From Neostapfia colusana (taxonomy: Eukaryota > Streptophyta > Magnoliopsida > Poales > Poaceae), in NCBI GenBank assembly GCA_030760725.1, contig JASWHV010000008.1, positions 28,988,720 to 29,052,719 on the forward strand: a stretch of DNA of 64,000 nucleotides. The letters run 5' to 3'. A program made the position numbers and the translations under genes. The number at the start of each line of letters is the position of its first letter. The stretch's first letter is position 1. Below are positions 1 to 12,503 of this stretch, in pieces. A model generated the notes under the pieces. The model worked only from the letters and a program-made list of their open reading frames with translations, was not told where the DNA came from and did no database searches.

Positions 1-490
1 GAAATCCCGAGCGAAGATCGAGAGAAATTGGCCGGAGAAACTCTGGTTCTCACCGGGAGAAAAAACGGCTGATCGTGGGTGAAAATCGGGAAGATGCCGG
101 TGTTTATATAGCCGGGGGAGGGCGGCGAGTTTGTTTAGATCGAGTTTGAGTCTTCTGGGACCGGGAGTCGGGCTGAGGGACGCGGAATTCCGGGTTGGTT
201 ACGATCGCGCGCGCGCGGAAGAGTCCCGGGGTTGGCGCGAGCGGGAGGTCGGGGATGACAGGCGGGCCCCGCATGTCAGTGGGAAAGAGGGGGGGCGCGG
301 CTGCGGGCTGGCGCGGGGGTGGGTGGGCCGGCTGGTGGGTTTCGGCCCACTGGCCGGGGGGTTTGTTTTTTTCTTTTTCTTTTCTGTTTTGAGTTTAATT
401 TGAATTCCATTTGAATTTGAATTTCTACACCACATGCAATATGTCCAAAAAATTTTAAATTCCCCTCATAACAGGTTTTGGGGTGTTACA
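1..490 (-). repeat. Element A 3' LTR (partial)
   Basis: On the minus strand it starts TGTAACACCCC at 490, directly after a polypurine tract, and matches 9241-9733 closely. The U3 TATA-like motif CTATATAAA is at 103-111. Only the first 490 bases are in the window; the rest lies to the left. Confidence 0.93.
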
Positions 491-509
491 GCTCTACCCC
501 CCTTAAAAG
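491..509 (-). other. Element A polypurine tract
   Basis: Minus-strand purine run with a central AAGGGGGG, ending directly at the 3' LTR start (TGTAAC at 490). This is the position and composition expected of the primer for plus-strand DNA synthesis. Confidence 0.85.
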
Positions 510-535
510 AAATCTCGTCCTCGAGATTGGTGGTT

Positions 536-3500
536 CTAAGAAAACAGTTCCGGAAACTGTGCCTTAAGCTCGTCTTCTCGCTCCCACGTGGCTTCCTCTT
601 CCGAATGATGCTTCCACTACACCTTGCACATCCGGATTCTTTTATTTCTTATGAGGCGTTCCATTGTCTCCAAAATCTTGACCGGTTGCTCGGCATAAGA
701 CAGATCCTTGGCTACGTCGACCTCATTCATGGGTAACATCTCTTCAGGTGTTCTCAGACATTTCTTGAGCTGTGACACATGGAATACGTCATGCACATCC
801 GATAGGCGAGCCGGTAATTCTAGTTGATATGCCACTTCGCCTTTCCACTCCAGAACTTGAAAGGGTCCGATGTATCGAGGTGATAATTTCCCTTTCACCT
901 TGAACCGACGAAGTCCTCGGATAGGTTACACCTTGAGATAGACATAGTCTCCCACGTTGAAAACGAGCTCTCTTCTTCGTACATCGGCATAGCTCTTTTG
1001 TCGTGTCTGTGCTATCCTCAAGTTGTTGCGAATTTCCCTCACTTTCGCCTCGGCTTCTTGTAGTACTTCGGGTCCAAACAGTTTGCTTTCCCTTGTATGG
1101 TTCCAAAATAGTGGAGTTCTACACTTCCTCCCGTACAAAGCTTCAAACGGTGACATCTTCATACTAGCCTGATAGCTGTTGTTATAGGAGAACTCCGCAT
1201 ACGGTAAGTTCTTATCCCAACTCCGATTGTTTTTGAGTGCACACGCTCTCAGCATATCCTCAAGGATCTGATTGGTTCTTTCCGTCTGTCCGCCAGTTTG
1301 GGGATGATAGGCAGAACTAAAGTTCAGATGGGTTCCCATGGTTTCATGCAGCTTCTGCCAGAACCTTGAGGTGAACTGTGTCCCTTGATCCGACACTATC
1401 TTCTTTGGCACTCCATGGTAACACACGATCCTTGACATGTACAACTCCGCCAATTTGGATCCGCTGTAGCTTTCTTTCATGGGGATGAAATGAGCTACCT
1501 TGGTTAGCCTGTCGACGATGACCCATATCGAATCATATCCTGATTGGGTCCTAGGCAATCCCACTATGAAATCCATACCGATTTCTTCCCATTTCTATTC
1601 AGGCACTTTGAGTGGTTGCAATAATCCCGCGGGTCGTTGATGTTCCGCTTTCACCAACTGACATGTGTCACATAAGGCAACATGTTCCGCGACATCTCGC
1701 TTCATGCCATACCACCAATACCTGCTCTTGAGGTCCTGGTACATCTTCGTACTCCCAGGATGAATGGAATAGTTGGAATCGTGAGCCTCCTTCAAAATCA
1801 ACTCACGGGTCTCCTTTACTTCAGGCACACAGATTCTTTTCCCGTGCCACACCGTACCTTGTTCATCCTCATTGAAACCAGGGGCTTTATTTTCCTTGAT
1901 GAGTTGTCTGATTTCTTGTATCTTCTCGTCATTCTTTTGACCATCGCGTATGTCTTGCTCTAGTGTCGAGTCCACTTCCATGGCGATGGCTTCACCACTA
2001 TTCACCAGGCATAGATTGAGTCTTATAACATCATCCTTCAATTCTGCAGGCATGTCCTTCAAGCTCAACCTATTGACCTGCACTTTCCGGCTTAAAGCAT
2101 CTGCCACGATGTTTGCTCTCCCAGGATGATAGTTGATGCCCACATCAAAGTCAATGATTAGCTCTAACCATCTCCTTTGTCTGAGGTTGAGATCTGGCTG
2201 TGTGAAAATGTACTTTAAACTCTTATGATCCGTATATATCTCTGTCCTCTTCCCCATCAAGTAGTGCCGCCAAATTTTCAACGCGTGTACAACTGCGGGT
2301 AGTTCTAGGTCATGTGTAGGATAGTTCTTCTCGTGTTTCCGGAGCTGCCGGGATGCATAAGCCACGACATGCCCTTCTTGCATGAGAACACATCCCAACC
2401 CGTTTCCAGAGGCACCCAGTACACCGAGAAGTTCTTCTGCGTATCTGGCATAACTAGCACTGGGGCTGTTGTAAATCTTTTCTTTAGCTCCTGAAAACTC
2501 GTCTCGCACTGTGGCGTCCATGTGAATGTGATTCCCTTCTCCAACAATTTGGTGAGGGGTCTCGAGATCTTGGAGAATCCTTCAATGAACCGTCGATAGT
2601 ATCCAGCCAATCCCAAGAAACTTCGAACGTCCCCGACATTCTCAGGGGTCTTCCACTTCTGTATATCCCCGATCTTGGTGGGATCTACGGAGATTCCTCC
2701 CTCCGAGATTATATGTCCTAAGAAGGGAACTCTCTTCATCCAAAACTCACACTTGCTCAACTTGGCATATAGTTGGTATTCTCTCAGCTTCTGCAACACC
2801 AACCTTAGATGTTTCTCATGTTCTTCTTCATCTTTGGAGAAGACGAGAATGTCATCTATGAAAACCACCACAAATTTGTCCAGATATTCCATGAATACCT
2901 TGTTCATGAGATACATGAAGTATGCCGGGGCATTAGTTAGCCCGAAAGGCATGACGGTGTATTCATACAGTCCGTACCGAGATACGAAAGCTGTCTTTGG
3001 AATATCAGTTTGCCTTATCTTAAGTTGGTGGTATCCCGACCTGAGATCAATTTTCGAGAACACACAAGCTCCCCTCAACTGATCAAACAAGTCTTCAATG
3101 CGGGGTAATGGGTACTTGTTCTTGATGGTTACTTCATTCAAGGCACGGTAGTCTACGCATAACCTTTGGGTTCCGTCCTTCTTCGGCACAAATATCACTG
3201 GAGCTCCCCATGGTGAGGAACTAGGACGAATATACCCCTTCTCCGTCAATTCTCTTAAATGATCCTTGAGTTCTCCCAGCTGCTTGGGGTCCATCCGATA
3301 AGGTCTCTTGTATATCGGAGCTGTTCCAGGCACTAGCTCAATCGCGAATTCCACTTCACGACCGGGAGGCATACCTGGCAACTCCTCCGGAAAAATATCT
3401 GGGTATTCCCTGATAATCCTGATCTCCTCCACTTTCACCTCAACTTGATTTAATTTAATGTCCCTCCTAGGCTCTTGTATTGTTATGAACTTTACTCTTG

Positions 3501-3885
3501 TGCCACTAGGGTGAGTTAGTTCCACCGTTCTGGTTGAACAATGGATGATTCCCTTATATTTGGTCAACCAATCCATGCCCAAAATAATATCTATCCCTTG
3601 TGAATCTATCACTACGAGGTTGGCAGTAAATACCACCCCATTAATGTCTAGATTCACCTTGGGACACACTTGTCTTGTCCTTATTTCTCCACCTGGAGAG
3701 TTTACTGGTAGCATATGGTTCATTTGTGTTGTTGCTAGGTCATGCTTCTTAACAAACCCTTGAGCAATGAACGAGTGGGTAGCACCAGAATCAAACAGCA
3801 GGGTTGCAATGTGTAAATTGGCAGGAAACTTACCAACTACCACGTCGGGTGCCTCTTGCGCCTCCTCCATGGTGATGTGGTTCAC
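536..3885 (-). pseudogene. Element A pol (protease, RT, RNase H, integrase, chromodomain), broken
   Basis: Seen in order: an aspartic protease motif (LFDSGATHSF) near the start; reverse transcriptase with FIDDILVFS; an RNase H with YTDHKSL; an integrase zinc region (HPGS then CDTC); integrase core motifs MDFIVGLP, SDQGTQFTS and QTERTNQ; and a chromodomain ending ATWE with natural stop at 536-538. Breaks: a one-base loss near 2414-2419 in RNase H shifts frame, and in-frame stops lie at 1595-1597 (just before the integrase core), 926-928 (after the core) and 617-619 (inside the chromodomain). The protease frame is offset from gag, whose stop is at 3893-3895, so the gag-pol junction is also disrupted or needs frameshifting. 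A functional polyprotein cannot be made from this copy. Confidence 0.92.
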
Positions 3886-3892
3886 CTGTAGC

Positions 3893-4996
3893 TCACATTA
3901 CATTCTGCTGTTGCGGCTGCACGGGCTTCTTCTTTGGGCACTTATGGGCGTAGTGCCCCACTTCACCACAGTTAAAACATTGCACCCCAACCTTAGGTGC
4001 CTGGCCTTTGTTGTCTTGGGGTTGGTTTGGGGGTCCTTGTACTGCTGGTCGAGGTTGATATGTAGGGCGAGGCTGCTGTCCAAACTGACGTTGTGGCTGC
4101 GTTGGTGCGGACGGAGGCCTGAAGTTCGGGTTGTACCCTCTCGGTGCTGAGTAGGATACCGCAGCTCGGCTCGTCTGCCCTGCGGGTTGCTGCATCAGAC
4201 GTGGGCGGGTGTTGCTACCCGAGGCTTGGTGTGACCATCCCGCCTTCCTCTTGTTCTCATTTTCCAAGGCCTTCAGCTTCCTTTCTACAACAAATGCCCT
4301 GTCCACCATCTTTTGGAAACTTTCATACTCGTTGGAGGACATTGCACGCTGCATTTCCGCTGTAAGTCCTTCCACAAAGCAGTCATGTTTCTGCTCATCA
4401 GTCTCTATGTCCCGTGGTGCATAACGGGATAGTTGGGTGAATTTAGTGAGGTATTCCCTCAGCGTCATGTTTCCTTGCTGCAGCCCCAAGAACTCCTTTC
4501 TCTTGTTTTTAAGTTCACCCCTTGGTATGTAATGGTTGCGGAAGCTACGCTTGAACTCTTCCCAAGTGATGTTCTCGGGGTCATGATGGGCGGCCACGTA
4601 AGCGGTCCACCAATCAGCAGCAGGTCCATGCAATTGGTGAGAGGCAAACAGTACCCTCTCATACCCTTGGCACTGTATGATCCTCATCTTGCTCTCAATG
4701 GTCTTTAGCCAGTCATCTGCCTCCAGGGGTTCAGCAGCACTTGCAAACTTCGGAGGTTGAGTTTCTAGAAACTCACTCAACCTTGGTTGGCGTGGTGCAG
4801 CTTGTGGAGGTGGAGCTTGATGCAAGTTGGCCACCACTTGAGTCATGAGCTGATTTTGATTCTCAAGCATTTGGTGGATGGGATCAACTCCTTCACGGCG
4901 ACCACCCCTGTCTTGGCCTCCAGAAAGATGAGGGTTGCCTGCCTCATCGTTGTTGTTGGCGGGGTTGGCAGCACGACCCTTTCCTCTTCCGGCCAT
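3893..4996 (-). CDS. Element A Gag (capsid and nucleocapsid), intact ORF
   Basis: An open frame of 367 residues from an ATG at 4996. It has a retrotransposon gag domain (WWTAYVAAHH, then an LREYLTKFTQLSRYAP segment), a proline/glutamine-rich linker and one CCHC zinc knuckle (CFNCGEVGHYAHKC) near the C-terminus, typical of Ty3/gypsy Gag, which forms the virus-like particle and binds element RNA. The bases just upstream of the ATG end in AG and resemble a splice acceptor (see findings). Pol follows in another frame a few bases after the gag stop. The ORF is open, but the element's pol is broken, so any activity would need help from another copy. Confidence 0.9.
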   Translation of the reverse strand: MAGRGKGRAANPANNNDEAGNPHLSGGQDRGGRREGVDPIHQMLENQNQLMTQVVANLHQAPPPQAAPRQPRLSEFLETQPPKFASAAEPLEADDWLKTIESKMRIIQCQGYERVLFASHQLHGPAADWWTAYVAAHHDPENITWEEFKRSFRNHYIPRGELKNKRKEFLGLQQGNMTLREYLTKFTQLSRYAPRDIETDEQKHDCFVEGLTAEMQRAMSSNEYESFQKMVDRAFVVERKLKALENENKRKAGWSHQASGSNTRPRLMQQPAGQTSRAAVSYSAPRGYNPNFRPPSAPTQPQRQFGQQPRPTYQPRPAVQGPPNQPQDNKGQAPKVGVQCFNCGEVGHYAHKCPKKKPVQPQQQNVM

Positions 4997-5316
4997 CTAT
5001 CATGATCAACCAAATGTCAACTTAAAGCATTACGTATTAACTTACCAGTTTTTGCTTGTTTAAACTTTAAGATTTTGAGAACTTATTTCATTTATATTTT
5101 CTGAGGATTTCATGTCTTACGTGAACATAAATGCACTCTTAATTCGTATGGGTTCACACTCCAAAGAAAAACAACCTGAAGACGAGGTTGTGGACAAACG
5201 CCCATGGCTTCCACAACTCACGTCACACACCAAGCATTAACACACCATTAACTAAGGTAACGACTCGACTACTCGACATCCTGCTAAACTAAGGGAAGGA
5301 CTCTACACTACTCGTA

Positions 5317-6087
5317 TCACTGAGCTGGCTCCTCGGGATCTTCCTCATTATTGCGGCTGCCTTCTGACTCCGCTTTGGGTGGGAAAGCTGCTGGTGGAGA
5401 AGTGCGACGACGCCTGATCGCCCGGTGATCTAGGGAGTCAGGAGTCCATGTGTCATTCACGGTGACACATAGTTCATTCCCCTCTCCTCTTTCTCTCGCC
5501 CTCAAGCAAGCTTGAAGCAACGCCCCGGTTTCCTTCAGGGTGTCACGAACATCCTGAAGCTCCTGCTGACACTCCTGCAGTCGAGTGCTGAGCATAGCAG
5601 CATCCTCCAAGCACAAGTCCATGTGCTCATGCGAAGTCCCCTGCTGCATTGGCGGGTACTTGTACTCTGTTGTATCACTCTCGCGCTGGAGTACATACAT
5701 GTACTCAGTTCTGTCCAGGTGACGACGATAGATGTGACTCTGACAGGTGATTGCCTCCCAGGTGACATCCTTTTCCGCATCGACCTGTGTCGCTCGACAA
5801 GCTGGAGAGCGGTGGATCTTGAGCAGCTAATTTTCGTGGATAATCCTCATCTCTGAACTCCATTCTTCCCTCTTCTCACGGATGGTCCTGGTGGAGCTAT
5901 AGTGTATGATTAGCTTGCCCGTATTGCCGGCGGCTTGAAGCATGCGTCGAAGACGGCACAACAAGCCTCCTACTGCCAATCCGTAGGAGAGATACGTCAC
6001 CGGACGGTTCTCCTCTCTCAGGGCAAGGGCAACTACGGGAACTCTCCCTCCGGTGGACTTGCGAGCTGTGCGAATCATGAGAACCAT
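5317..6087 (-). pseudogene. Element A ORF0 (extra ORF upstream of gag), one in-frame stop
   Basis: Two open segments (6087-5830 and 5826-5317) lie in the same frame, separated only by TAG at 5827-5829, giving about 256 codons between the primer-binding site and gag. The N-terminal half is basic and moderately hydrophobic. The C-terminal half has a predicted coiled coil (around LSTRLQECQQELQDVRDTL), then an RRRR cluster and an acidic tail ending EEPAQ. I recognise no catalytic domain. Extra ORFs upstream of gag, called orf0, have been described in some rice gypsy elements; this is comparable in position only. Element D has a similarly placed ORF0. Function unknown. Confidence 0.55.
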
Positions 6088-6288
6088 CTAAAACATAAAG
6101 CATTCAAACTTAAGTTAGATAAGGTTTTAAACAAAAATCCTATTTTGAATAAAAGTTGGGTAAGATGAATAAAGTGACCCCATTAAATAACACTTTTCAA
6201 CCCACACCTTTGTAAAATATTTTTTAAGAAAATAGGGTTCTTAAATACGTCCATTTCTACCTAGGTCCACGTTCCTACGGGCAACCTT

Positions 6289-6301
6289 GGCTCTGATACC
6301 A
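6289..6301 (-). other. Element A primer-binding site (initiator tRNA-Met type)
   Basis: Minus strand TGGTATCAGAGCC, four bases downstream of the LTR end at 6306. This matches the common plant PBS complementary to the 3' end of initiator tRNA-Met. Confidence 0.92.
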
Positions 6302-6940
6302 CTTCTGTCACACCCGGTTTCTCCAAAGAACAACCGAGTGAATATCACATGTATGCCAGGATCATTTTCTCATACATGTGACGACAAATAGTGAAGCATC
6401 ATCATATTACAAGCCAGGTGTCGAATATAAATAAGTCTTACATAGCATATGTCTCGATGGACGATAATAAGTTCGTAACATGTAAATAAAATAGCAGCGG
6501 AAATATTATTCTTGTGGGCTCCGTCACAGGCGTTGCTCGGGGGACTCCATGAACCTAGAATCCTTCTTCGGGTCCGAAGTCTTGGTCATTGAACACCACA
6601 TCATCCCCTTGACCTGAGCAGCAATTTAAACCAACAAATAGGCAAGGTTGAGTACCGTTGGTACTCAGCAAGTGTGAGAAAGTTATGTCATGCATGGCCA
6701 GGGCAAGGAGAGGTTGAACTCATGGTTAAAGCACTATGCAATTATTACCTACCACCTTAGCTTCTTAAGCACCTACATTACTACACAAGTGAAATGGTCC
6801 CAATCCCCCATCCCATCATCATAATCAAATAACCATAACATCATTTCCAATGTCAAGCTCCCCGCTTAACATCCATAACTTCCAAAGTCATCATCCTCTA
6901 ATCATGAATAAGTCCAAGCCGCTCTTGACCGTGAGCACGG

Positions 6941-6952
6941 CTGTCATGACAG
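6941..6952. other. 12-bp palindrome conserved in Tekay-like LTRs (A copy)
   Basis: CTGTCATGACAG, a perfect palindrome directly preceded by CCG-N6-CGG. Elements C and D have CTATCATGATAG in the same context. It lies in the transcribed part of the LTR. Confidence 0.6.
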
Positions 6953-9343
6953 TTTTGACTCTGCAGAGTTTGCACCACTGTACCCACATGTAGTGATTTC
7001 ATCCCCCGTTGCCGGGTGGACTAAAAGAACCTCCATTATGCCAGTGGCCACAAACCACATTCACACTTCCCAGGTGTGTAGCCAGGAGATCACTACGAAG
7101 CCTTTACAAAGGGATTCCCGACGAGCGTGGGCCCACTGAGGTTTCACCCCTAACAACATACAAGAGGCTCCAACCCCGCTGCAGTGACCCCCTCTTGAGC
7201 CTTGCGGTTCATATGGTAGTCCAGCTGACACCTATTCCCCGCACCATCCAACACACCCATACTACGCCAGGGATACACCTAATTAATTGGCCAAGCTGCC
7301 CCATCTCAGCATGTGGTTGGCACGGTAAAGCCAGGTTACATGCTTCATGAACCGGTCCTTAGGATCCAGGCAAGTACTAAACACAAACCTGAGTCTCGTG
7401 CACCCAGCACCAACCAAATCATCCAACTTGCCTTGACCCCTACCTCAACATAACTCATAATATCTCATTCAAGAGTAAGGTAAGCAAGTTGATAATATCA
7501 TATCCCACTTATCCCATTCTAAGCATGGCTAAGCATAAGTAATATGATGAATGATATAATAAAGCAAAATCCCATCCCAAGCTACAAGGAAAATAAGGTA
7601 ATGCAATTCTAGGGAAACTTCCTAGCATGGGTTTCATATTTCAATTGACAATGCAAATAACTCTATCTACACATCCTAGTATAGGAACAAAGTGGTCAAG
7701 GACACTTGCCTTCTTCCTGCTGCTCTGGGAATGGATAGTCCTGATCTTGGAAGGGAAGAACTTGCTCTGGAGTAGGTTCTACTCATACCACCACACATAG
7801 CAAAAGAAAACAACAATCCATAAGACATAGTTCACACTTTCACTTCATACAAACCACACATTCACCTTTATGAAAGTCATTCATATTTCTATGTGTTGTG
7901 GTTACTCTATGTGTGTTGATTTTGGGCTTACATGCACTTTTAAACATGTGCATATGATTTCTAACTTTTGTATTCAGATTTATGTTTGTGCACTATATAT
8001 GAATTTCCAATTTAAACAAATTCCTTATATTCAATTGATGCACATCTTAGCTACCAAGTATGCATGGAAGGTATTTTCCTACTCCAAATGGGTTTTTAGA
8101 TCTTCTACCAAATCCTAAACTGAAATCTTTGGATTTTGGAGATTTCATTTATCATTTTCTTGTTATGCATACCTATTTTCCTATATTTTAAGATTTATTT
8201 TCTATACCTAATTGTGAACTTTATATGAAAATAGTAAGACACATCATCTAAATAGAATAGGTTCTGATCTAAAATATTAAATAATATATTTTTGAACTTC
8301 TCCTCTGATGTGAACTATTTTACATTTATTTTACCAATTGTCAGAACTATTTCCTAGCCTAAAAATGTGTTTCTAGATCTAATAAACATGAACACACCCA
8401 AACAGATTTCATTTCAGCCTAAAATTTATTTTTAGCTCATTCTAAAGCTTTCCAATTGTTAGTAGAGTTTAAACTTAAATTTACAATGTGTGTGCCTCAC
8501 CCTTTTAATTTTAAATCTTAATTACATATTCAAATTCCTAAATTTAATCTTATATAAGGTTAAAAAGGCAAACTCACCCCATGAAAGGGTCTATTATATT
8601 ATTTCATAAATTTCCACGGGTCTAACTATGCATAACAGAGGGGTTTTCCTAATTTTTATTAAGTCCAGGGGCTAAAACTGATTTTTAATTGAATTTACAT
8701 GAATTTCTGAAGTTCCAGGGGCTAGATCTGAAGTTTCCGGGGCTAACTCGTATTTTCCGAGATCCCCAAGGGGTAGCGCGTAAGAATCCTGGCCTTTATA
8801 ACGCGGGGCTGACGTGGACCGTCCGATTTAAAACAGACGGCTGAGATTATAACGTCGAACCGGTACGCGGGGATTTAAATTCTACCGTGCGATTTAAAAT
8901 AGACGGCCCTCAAGCGGCCACGTCGCTCTGATCGAGCGCGGGCGGCGCTGCCCGGCGGCGCGCGGCGGCGGGAGGCGGCGATCTCGCCGGAGAGCTTTGG
9001 ATCTTCGTTAATTCTTCCTAAAACTGGGATTTCATGGCATAGATCGGTAGAGGGGAGGTCGGGGATCTCACCTCGGGGGTTTTCTTGAGCTCGGAGGTCC
9101 TGGAAGGCGGTCAGCGACGAGGTCCGAGGTGAATTCTCGGCGAGACTCGTCGGCGCTGTGTTTGAAGCGCAAACCACCGAGTTTTCTGCACCTGCGTGAT
9201 TCCCCGGAGGCGGTGGATCAAGATCAGCGTGTTAGATCAGAAATCCCGAGCGAAGATCGAGAGAAATTGGCCGGAGAAACTCTGGTTCTCACCGGGAGGA
9301 AAAAAACGGCTGATCGTGGGTGAAAATCGGGAAGATGCCGGTG

Positions 9344-9352
9344 TTTATATAG
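9344..9352 (-). promoter_or_regulatory. Element A LTR TATA box
   Basis: CTATATAAA on the minus strand, also present in the 3' LTR at 103-111. Transcription would begin about 25-35 bases downstream, near 9318. Inferred from sequence only. Confidence 0.55.
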
Positions 9353-9733
9353 CCGGGGGAGGGCGGCGAGTTTGTTTAGATCGAGTTTGAGTCTTCTGGG
9401 ACCGGGAATCGGGCTGAGGGACGCGGAATTCCGGGTTGGTTACGATCGCGCGCGCGGAAGAGTCGCGGGGTTGGCGCGAGCGGGAGGTCGCGGATGACAG
9501 GCGGGCCCCGCATGTCAGTGAGAAAGAGGGGGGGCGCGCGGCTGCGGGCTGGCGCGGGGGTGGGTGGGCCGGCTGGTGGGTTTCGGCCCACTGGCCGGGG
9601 GGGTTTGTTTTTTTCTTTTTCTTTTCTGTTTTGAGTTTAATTTGAATTCCAATTTGAATTTGAATTTCTGCACCACATGCAATACGTCCAAAATTTTTTA
9701 AATTCCCCTCATAACAGGTTTTGGGGTGTTACA

Positions 9734-12503
9734 TCTAATTTCAGATCTGACCATATTAATAGAAATTTCACTTGTTACTACGCGACGACGCAGTGAACAA
9801 GTGGTACTCATTATCCATCAGTGACGGTGATTCGAACAAATTTTTATTCCTGCAGGAGAAACCTGAAAGCACATCACGCACACACTTCCCGTAGTCATAT
9901 ACGACGCACTTCACAACTGTTGTACGTGGCAACCTTTCTCAAGACACCCCAAATTCTGAAAAAGTCTGTGGGCCCGCACAGAGGGTTCCCTACATGAGAT
10001 GTCCAACCGGGACGATCTCCATGAGTGGATTACCTACTGCCCTCTCAACACCCGACCAAGGTGGCAGAATGATCGTCAGCATCCAGGGTGATCAAGTTAC
10101 ATCGGTTTACTAGTGCCCATATCACTAGCATGCTACCGGTACATTCAATACTTGTTCAACATGGTCGACTATGGCACGGTCCTTAAGCGACACAGGCAGG
10201 ACTACGCACATAGGATCATGTCCCGATGCTTCCTACTACCTGTCCGGTCTTCATGTATTAATTGTGATCCAAGAACTCCTTGTCATACCCATATTTTCTA
10301 GAAAATCCTACAACTCACAAGTAGTTTCCGACTATCCGACTTCTACCGTTTGATATGTCTAATTAGCATAGCACAAAGTAATCACGTAGGCGATCTACCC
10401 ACTGAGCTAATATGGATTTATAAGCCATGCAAGTGGAGTCACCCAAATTCTAGAACTTAATGCACAATCACATAACACTAATCGTATATTGATGTAAAAA
10501 GGAAATATTTATAAAAAGGCTAATATAAACCGGGGCTTGCCTTGGTGTTGCTCAGGAAAAACCTTGCTGTCGGTCGGGTTTGGGTCAGTCAACTCCTCCG
10601 GACTCGGCTCCTCGATCATGGGCTCTACCGTTATGCACAAAAATGCAATTAAGTTACTAATGCGGTAACTTTATATTGTATCAACATCAAACTGGTACTA
10701 AAATAATTATTTGGAAGTGTAACAACATTTTTATAATCAGTGGTGATCTTTATGTGAATTAAAGTCAGGTTTTGGCAATTCTATTACATATAAAGAATAC
10801 ATTTTTCTATTAATATTTATATGAGTTGAATCAATTTATTAACTTCAGTCATATTCCTAACATGGTTGATTTACTGTAAGTTGGTAACATGTCGGGGAAC
10901 TGTATCACAAAGTTTTGAGGATTCATTTATCCATATTCTATGTTATGGAATGTAATTAGCAGCAAACAATTGGTAATTATTTTATCAAAATCAAAGGGTG
11001 AAATGATCTAAAATTTTTACAGTGGTATAGTTAGCCTGCAAGAGTGTGTTCTGCAATTTCTCAGGTTTTTCTCATGGTTGGATCTCCCTCTAATCAATCT
11101 ACCACATTATTGCTTAATATAGCTATAAAATAAATACACGGCACCTAGAATTATTTTTGTGCTGAAAACGCTTGATATCGCTGTTCAGTGGAGCTCAGGT
11201 CACACAGCAGCCACAGCAGCTGGCCGCACGGGATCTGGTGCCAGCCTCACCCGATCCAGCATGGGCACGCACAGCCAAGGCCATGGCTGTGGGCTGTGTT
11301 CGCCTGGGAGTTCGCTCGAGGCCTCGCCGTTGCGGCGCCCGGCGGCAGGGGGACAGGCCCAGCAGGGCTGTAGCATCCAGGGCATCTCGCTAGTAGGTAG
11401 TAGCAGCGCCGGAGTGGGCTGCAGTTGGCCGGCGACGAGCTCGCCATGGCGCCGGAATTTGGCAGTGTCGTACACCCATGCCATGGCGAGAGAGAAGGCG
11501 GAAACGACACTAGGAGTTTCACCTCGAGACAAGGAATACCGGCGTGTATCCAGTTGGTGAGGAGATGGCTGAAAAAGTGGAGTCGGCGTTGAGGTGGGTG
11601 CGGCCGACAGTTCAAGAGGAAAAATAGTGTGGGTGGTGTGCCCGGAAGTTAGCAAGTGTGAGATGAGGTCCGTTGCGCACAAAGCTCATCGGGAGAATTT
11701 TGGCCGAACAGCGTTGAAGGTCCGGCAGCCGTTCTTTGGAGAAGACGACAAAATCTGCTTGATTCCTAGGGAATCAGGCGTATAAGGGGGCTAGGGAGGT
11801 GGAGTGGAAGTGGGTGCAGCCGGTGGTGTGCTCAGATTCGCCCGGTGAGCTGCGACGGTCTAGCAGGATAGTGGGGAAGAGAGCTCGAGCTTGGCAACAA
11901 TGAAGAAAACGGCTACTGCACAGTAGGGAAGCTATGACAATGGAGAGGCGAGCTGCTAGAGAGGGAGAGCATTGGGGCCTTAAAGCCGCTGCTGACCGGC
12001 TGCAGCTTACACGCCATTGCCGTGGCAAACATGCGCCAGCCGCAGCCTCGAGGGTGGCAGAGAACAGAAGAAGAAGAGACTGACATGCGGGCCCACAAGT
12101 TTTTTTTTCTATGATTTTCAAATCTGCACCAACTTTCTAATTTGAAAAGAAATACCTAGAGGCTTCCAAAAATGATGAAAATTTGCAGAGTGATTGTACT
12201 CGATAAAATCTTCATTTAGATGCAACTATATTTGAATTTGCCCAAGAAAATTTTGAATTATGAATTTTCTATTTCAAACAATTGTTTAAATCATAGTTTG
12301 CAGAAATTACGCCATATTTCAGAATATAGATTTTTATCCATGCCTAGAGTGGGCGTCATTTCATGTGAATAATTGAATTCATGTCATCAAGTGTAAAATC
12401 TTATATTTCACCTCACTTTTGATAAATTGGATCAAATTCAAAGTTAGAATTAACTCTTAAACCTTCAAATGATTTTATGTCATCAGAAATATGGATTGTT
12501 ACA
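9734..12503 (-). repeat. F: truncated LTR of another long-LTR gypsy element
   Basis: On the minus strand it starts TGTAACAATCC at 12503, like the LTR starts of elements A and D. Its 3' part (about 9770-10640) is recognisably similar to the LTR of element B around 41030-41830: shared blocks include a 'gtggcaacctttc' stretch, CGGTCCTTA at 10177-10185 followed by a 'gacacaggcag' stretch, and an 'accggggcttgccttgg' stretch near 10530. A GC-rich middle (11170-12080) and AT-rich 12100-12500 repeat the layout of the A and B LTRs. The low end is missing; the simplest reading is that element A inserted here and the remainder lies left of the window. No internal coding sequence is attached, so solo versus partial element cannot be decided. 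Confidence 0.65.

Larger units (their letters stand above)
1..9733 (-). mobile_element. Element A: Tekay-like chromovirus Ty3/gypsy LTR retrotransposon, left end outside window
   Basis: Read on the minus strand the order is 5' LTR (6306-9733), tRNA-Met-type primer-binding site, ORF0, gag, protease, reverse transcriptase, RNase H, integrase, chromodomain, polypurine tract and 3' LTR (1-490, truncated by the window edge). Bases 1-490 repeat 9241-9733 with roughly ten substitutions and a few 1-2 base indels, so the insertion is fairly recent. Domain order, a C-terminal chromodomain and LTRs of about 3.4 kb fit the Tekay/Del clade. Pol carries several inactivating changes. DNA on the right (9734 on) looks like an older LTR that A inserted into. 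The outer target duplication cannot be checked because the left end lies outside the window. Confidence 0.93.
6306..9733 (-). repeat. Element A 5' LTR (3428 bp)
   Basis: Starts TGTAACACCCC at 9733 and ends TGTGACA at 6306 on the minus strand, flanked by the PBS. U3 holds a TATA-like motif at 9344-9352, so U3 is only about 400 bp and most of the LTR is transcribed R/U5. The segment just downstream of the TATA motif (about 8870-9320) is GC-rich and the rest AT-rich. It contains a perfect palindrome (6941-6952) and a CGGTCCTTA block (7353-7361) that recur in the other long LTRs of this window. Confidence 0.92.

Noticed and set aside
131..435. Overlapping ORFs on both strands at the left edge
   Set aside because: They lie inside the A LTR and recur at 9376-9645; compositional frames in GC-rich LTR sequence without domains.
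11159..12121. Cluster of 60-160 codon ORFs on both strands
   Set aside because: GC-rich part of LTR F. Frames overlap on both strands, have no recognisable domain and no consistent start, so treated as chance.
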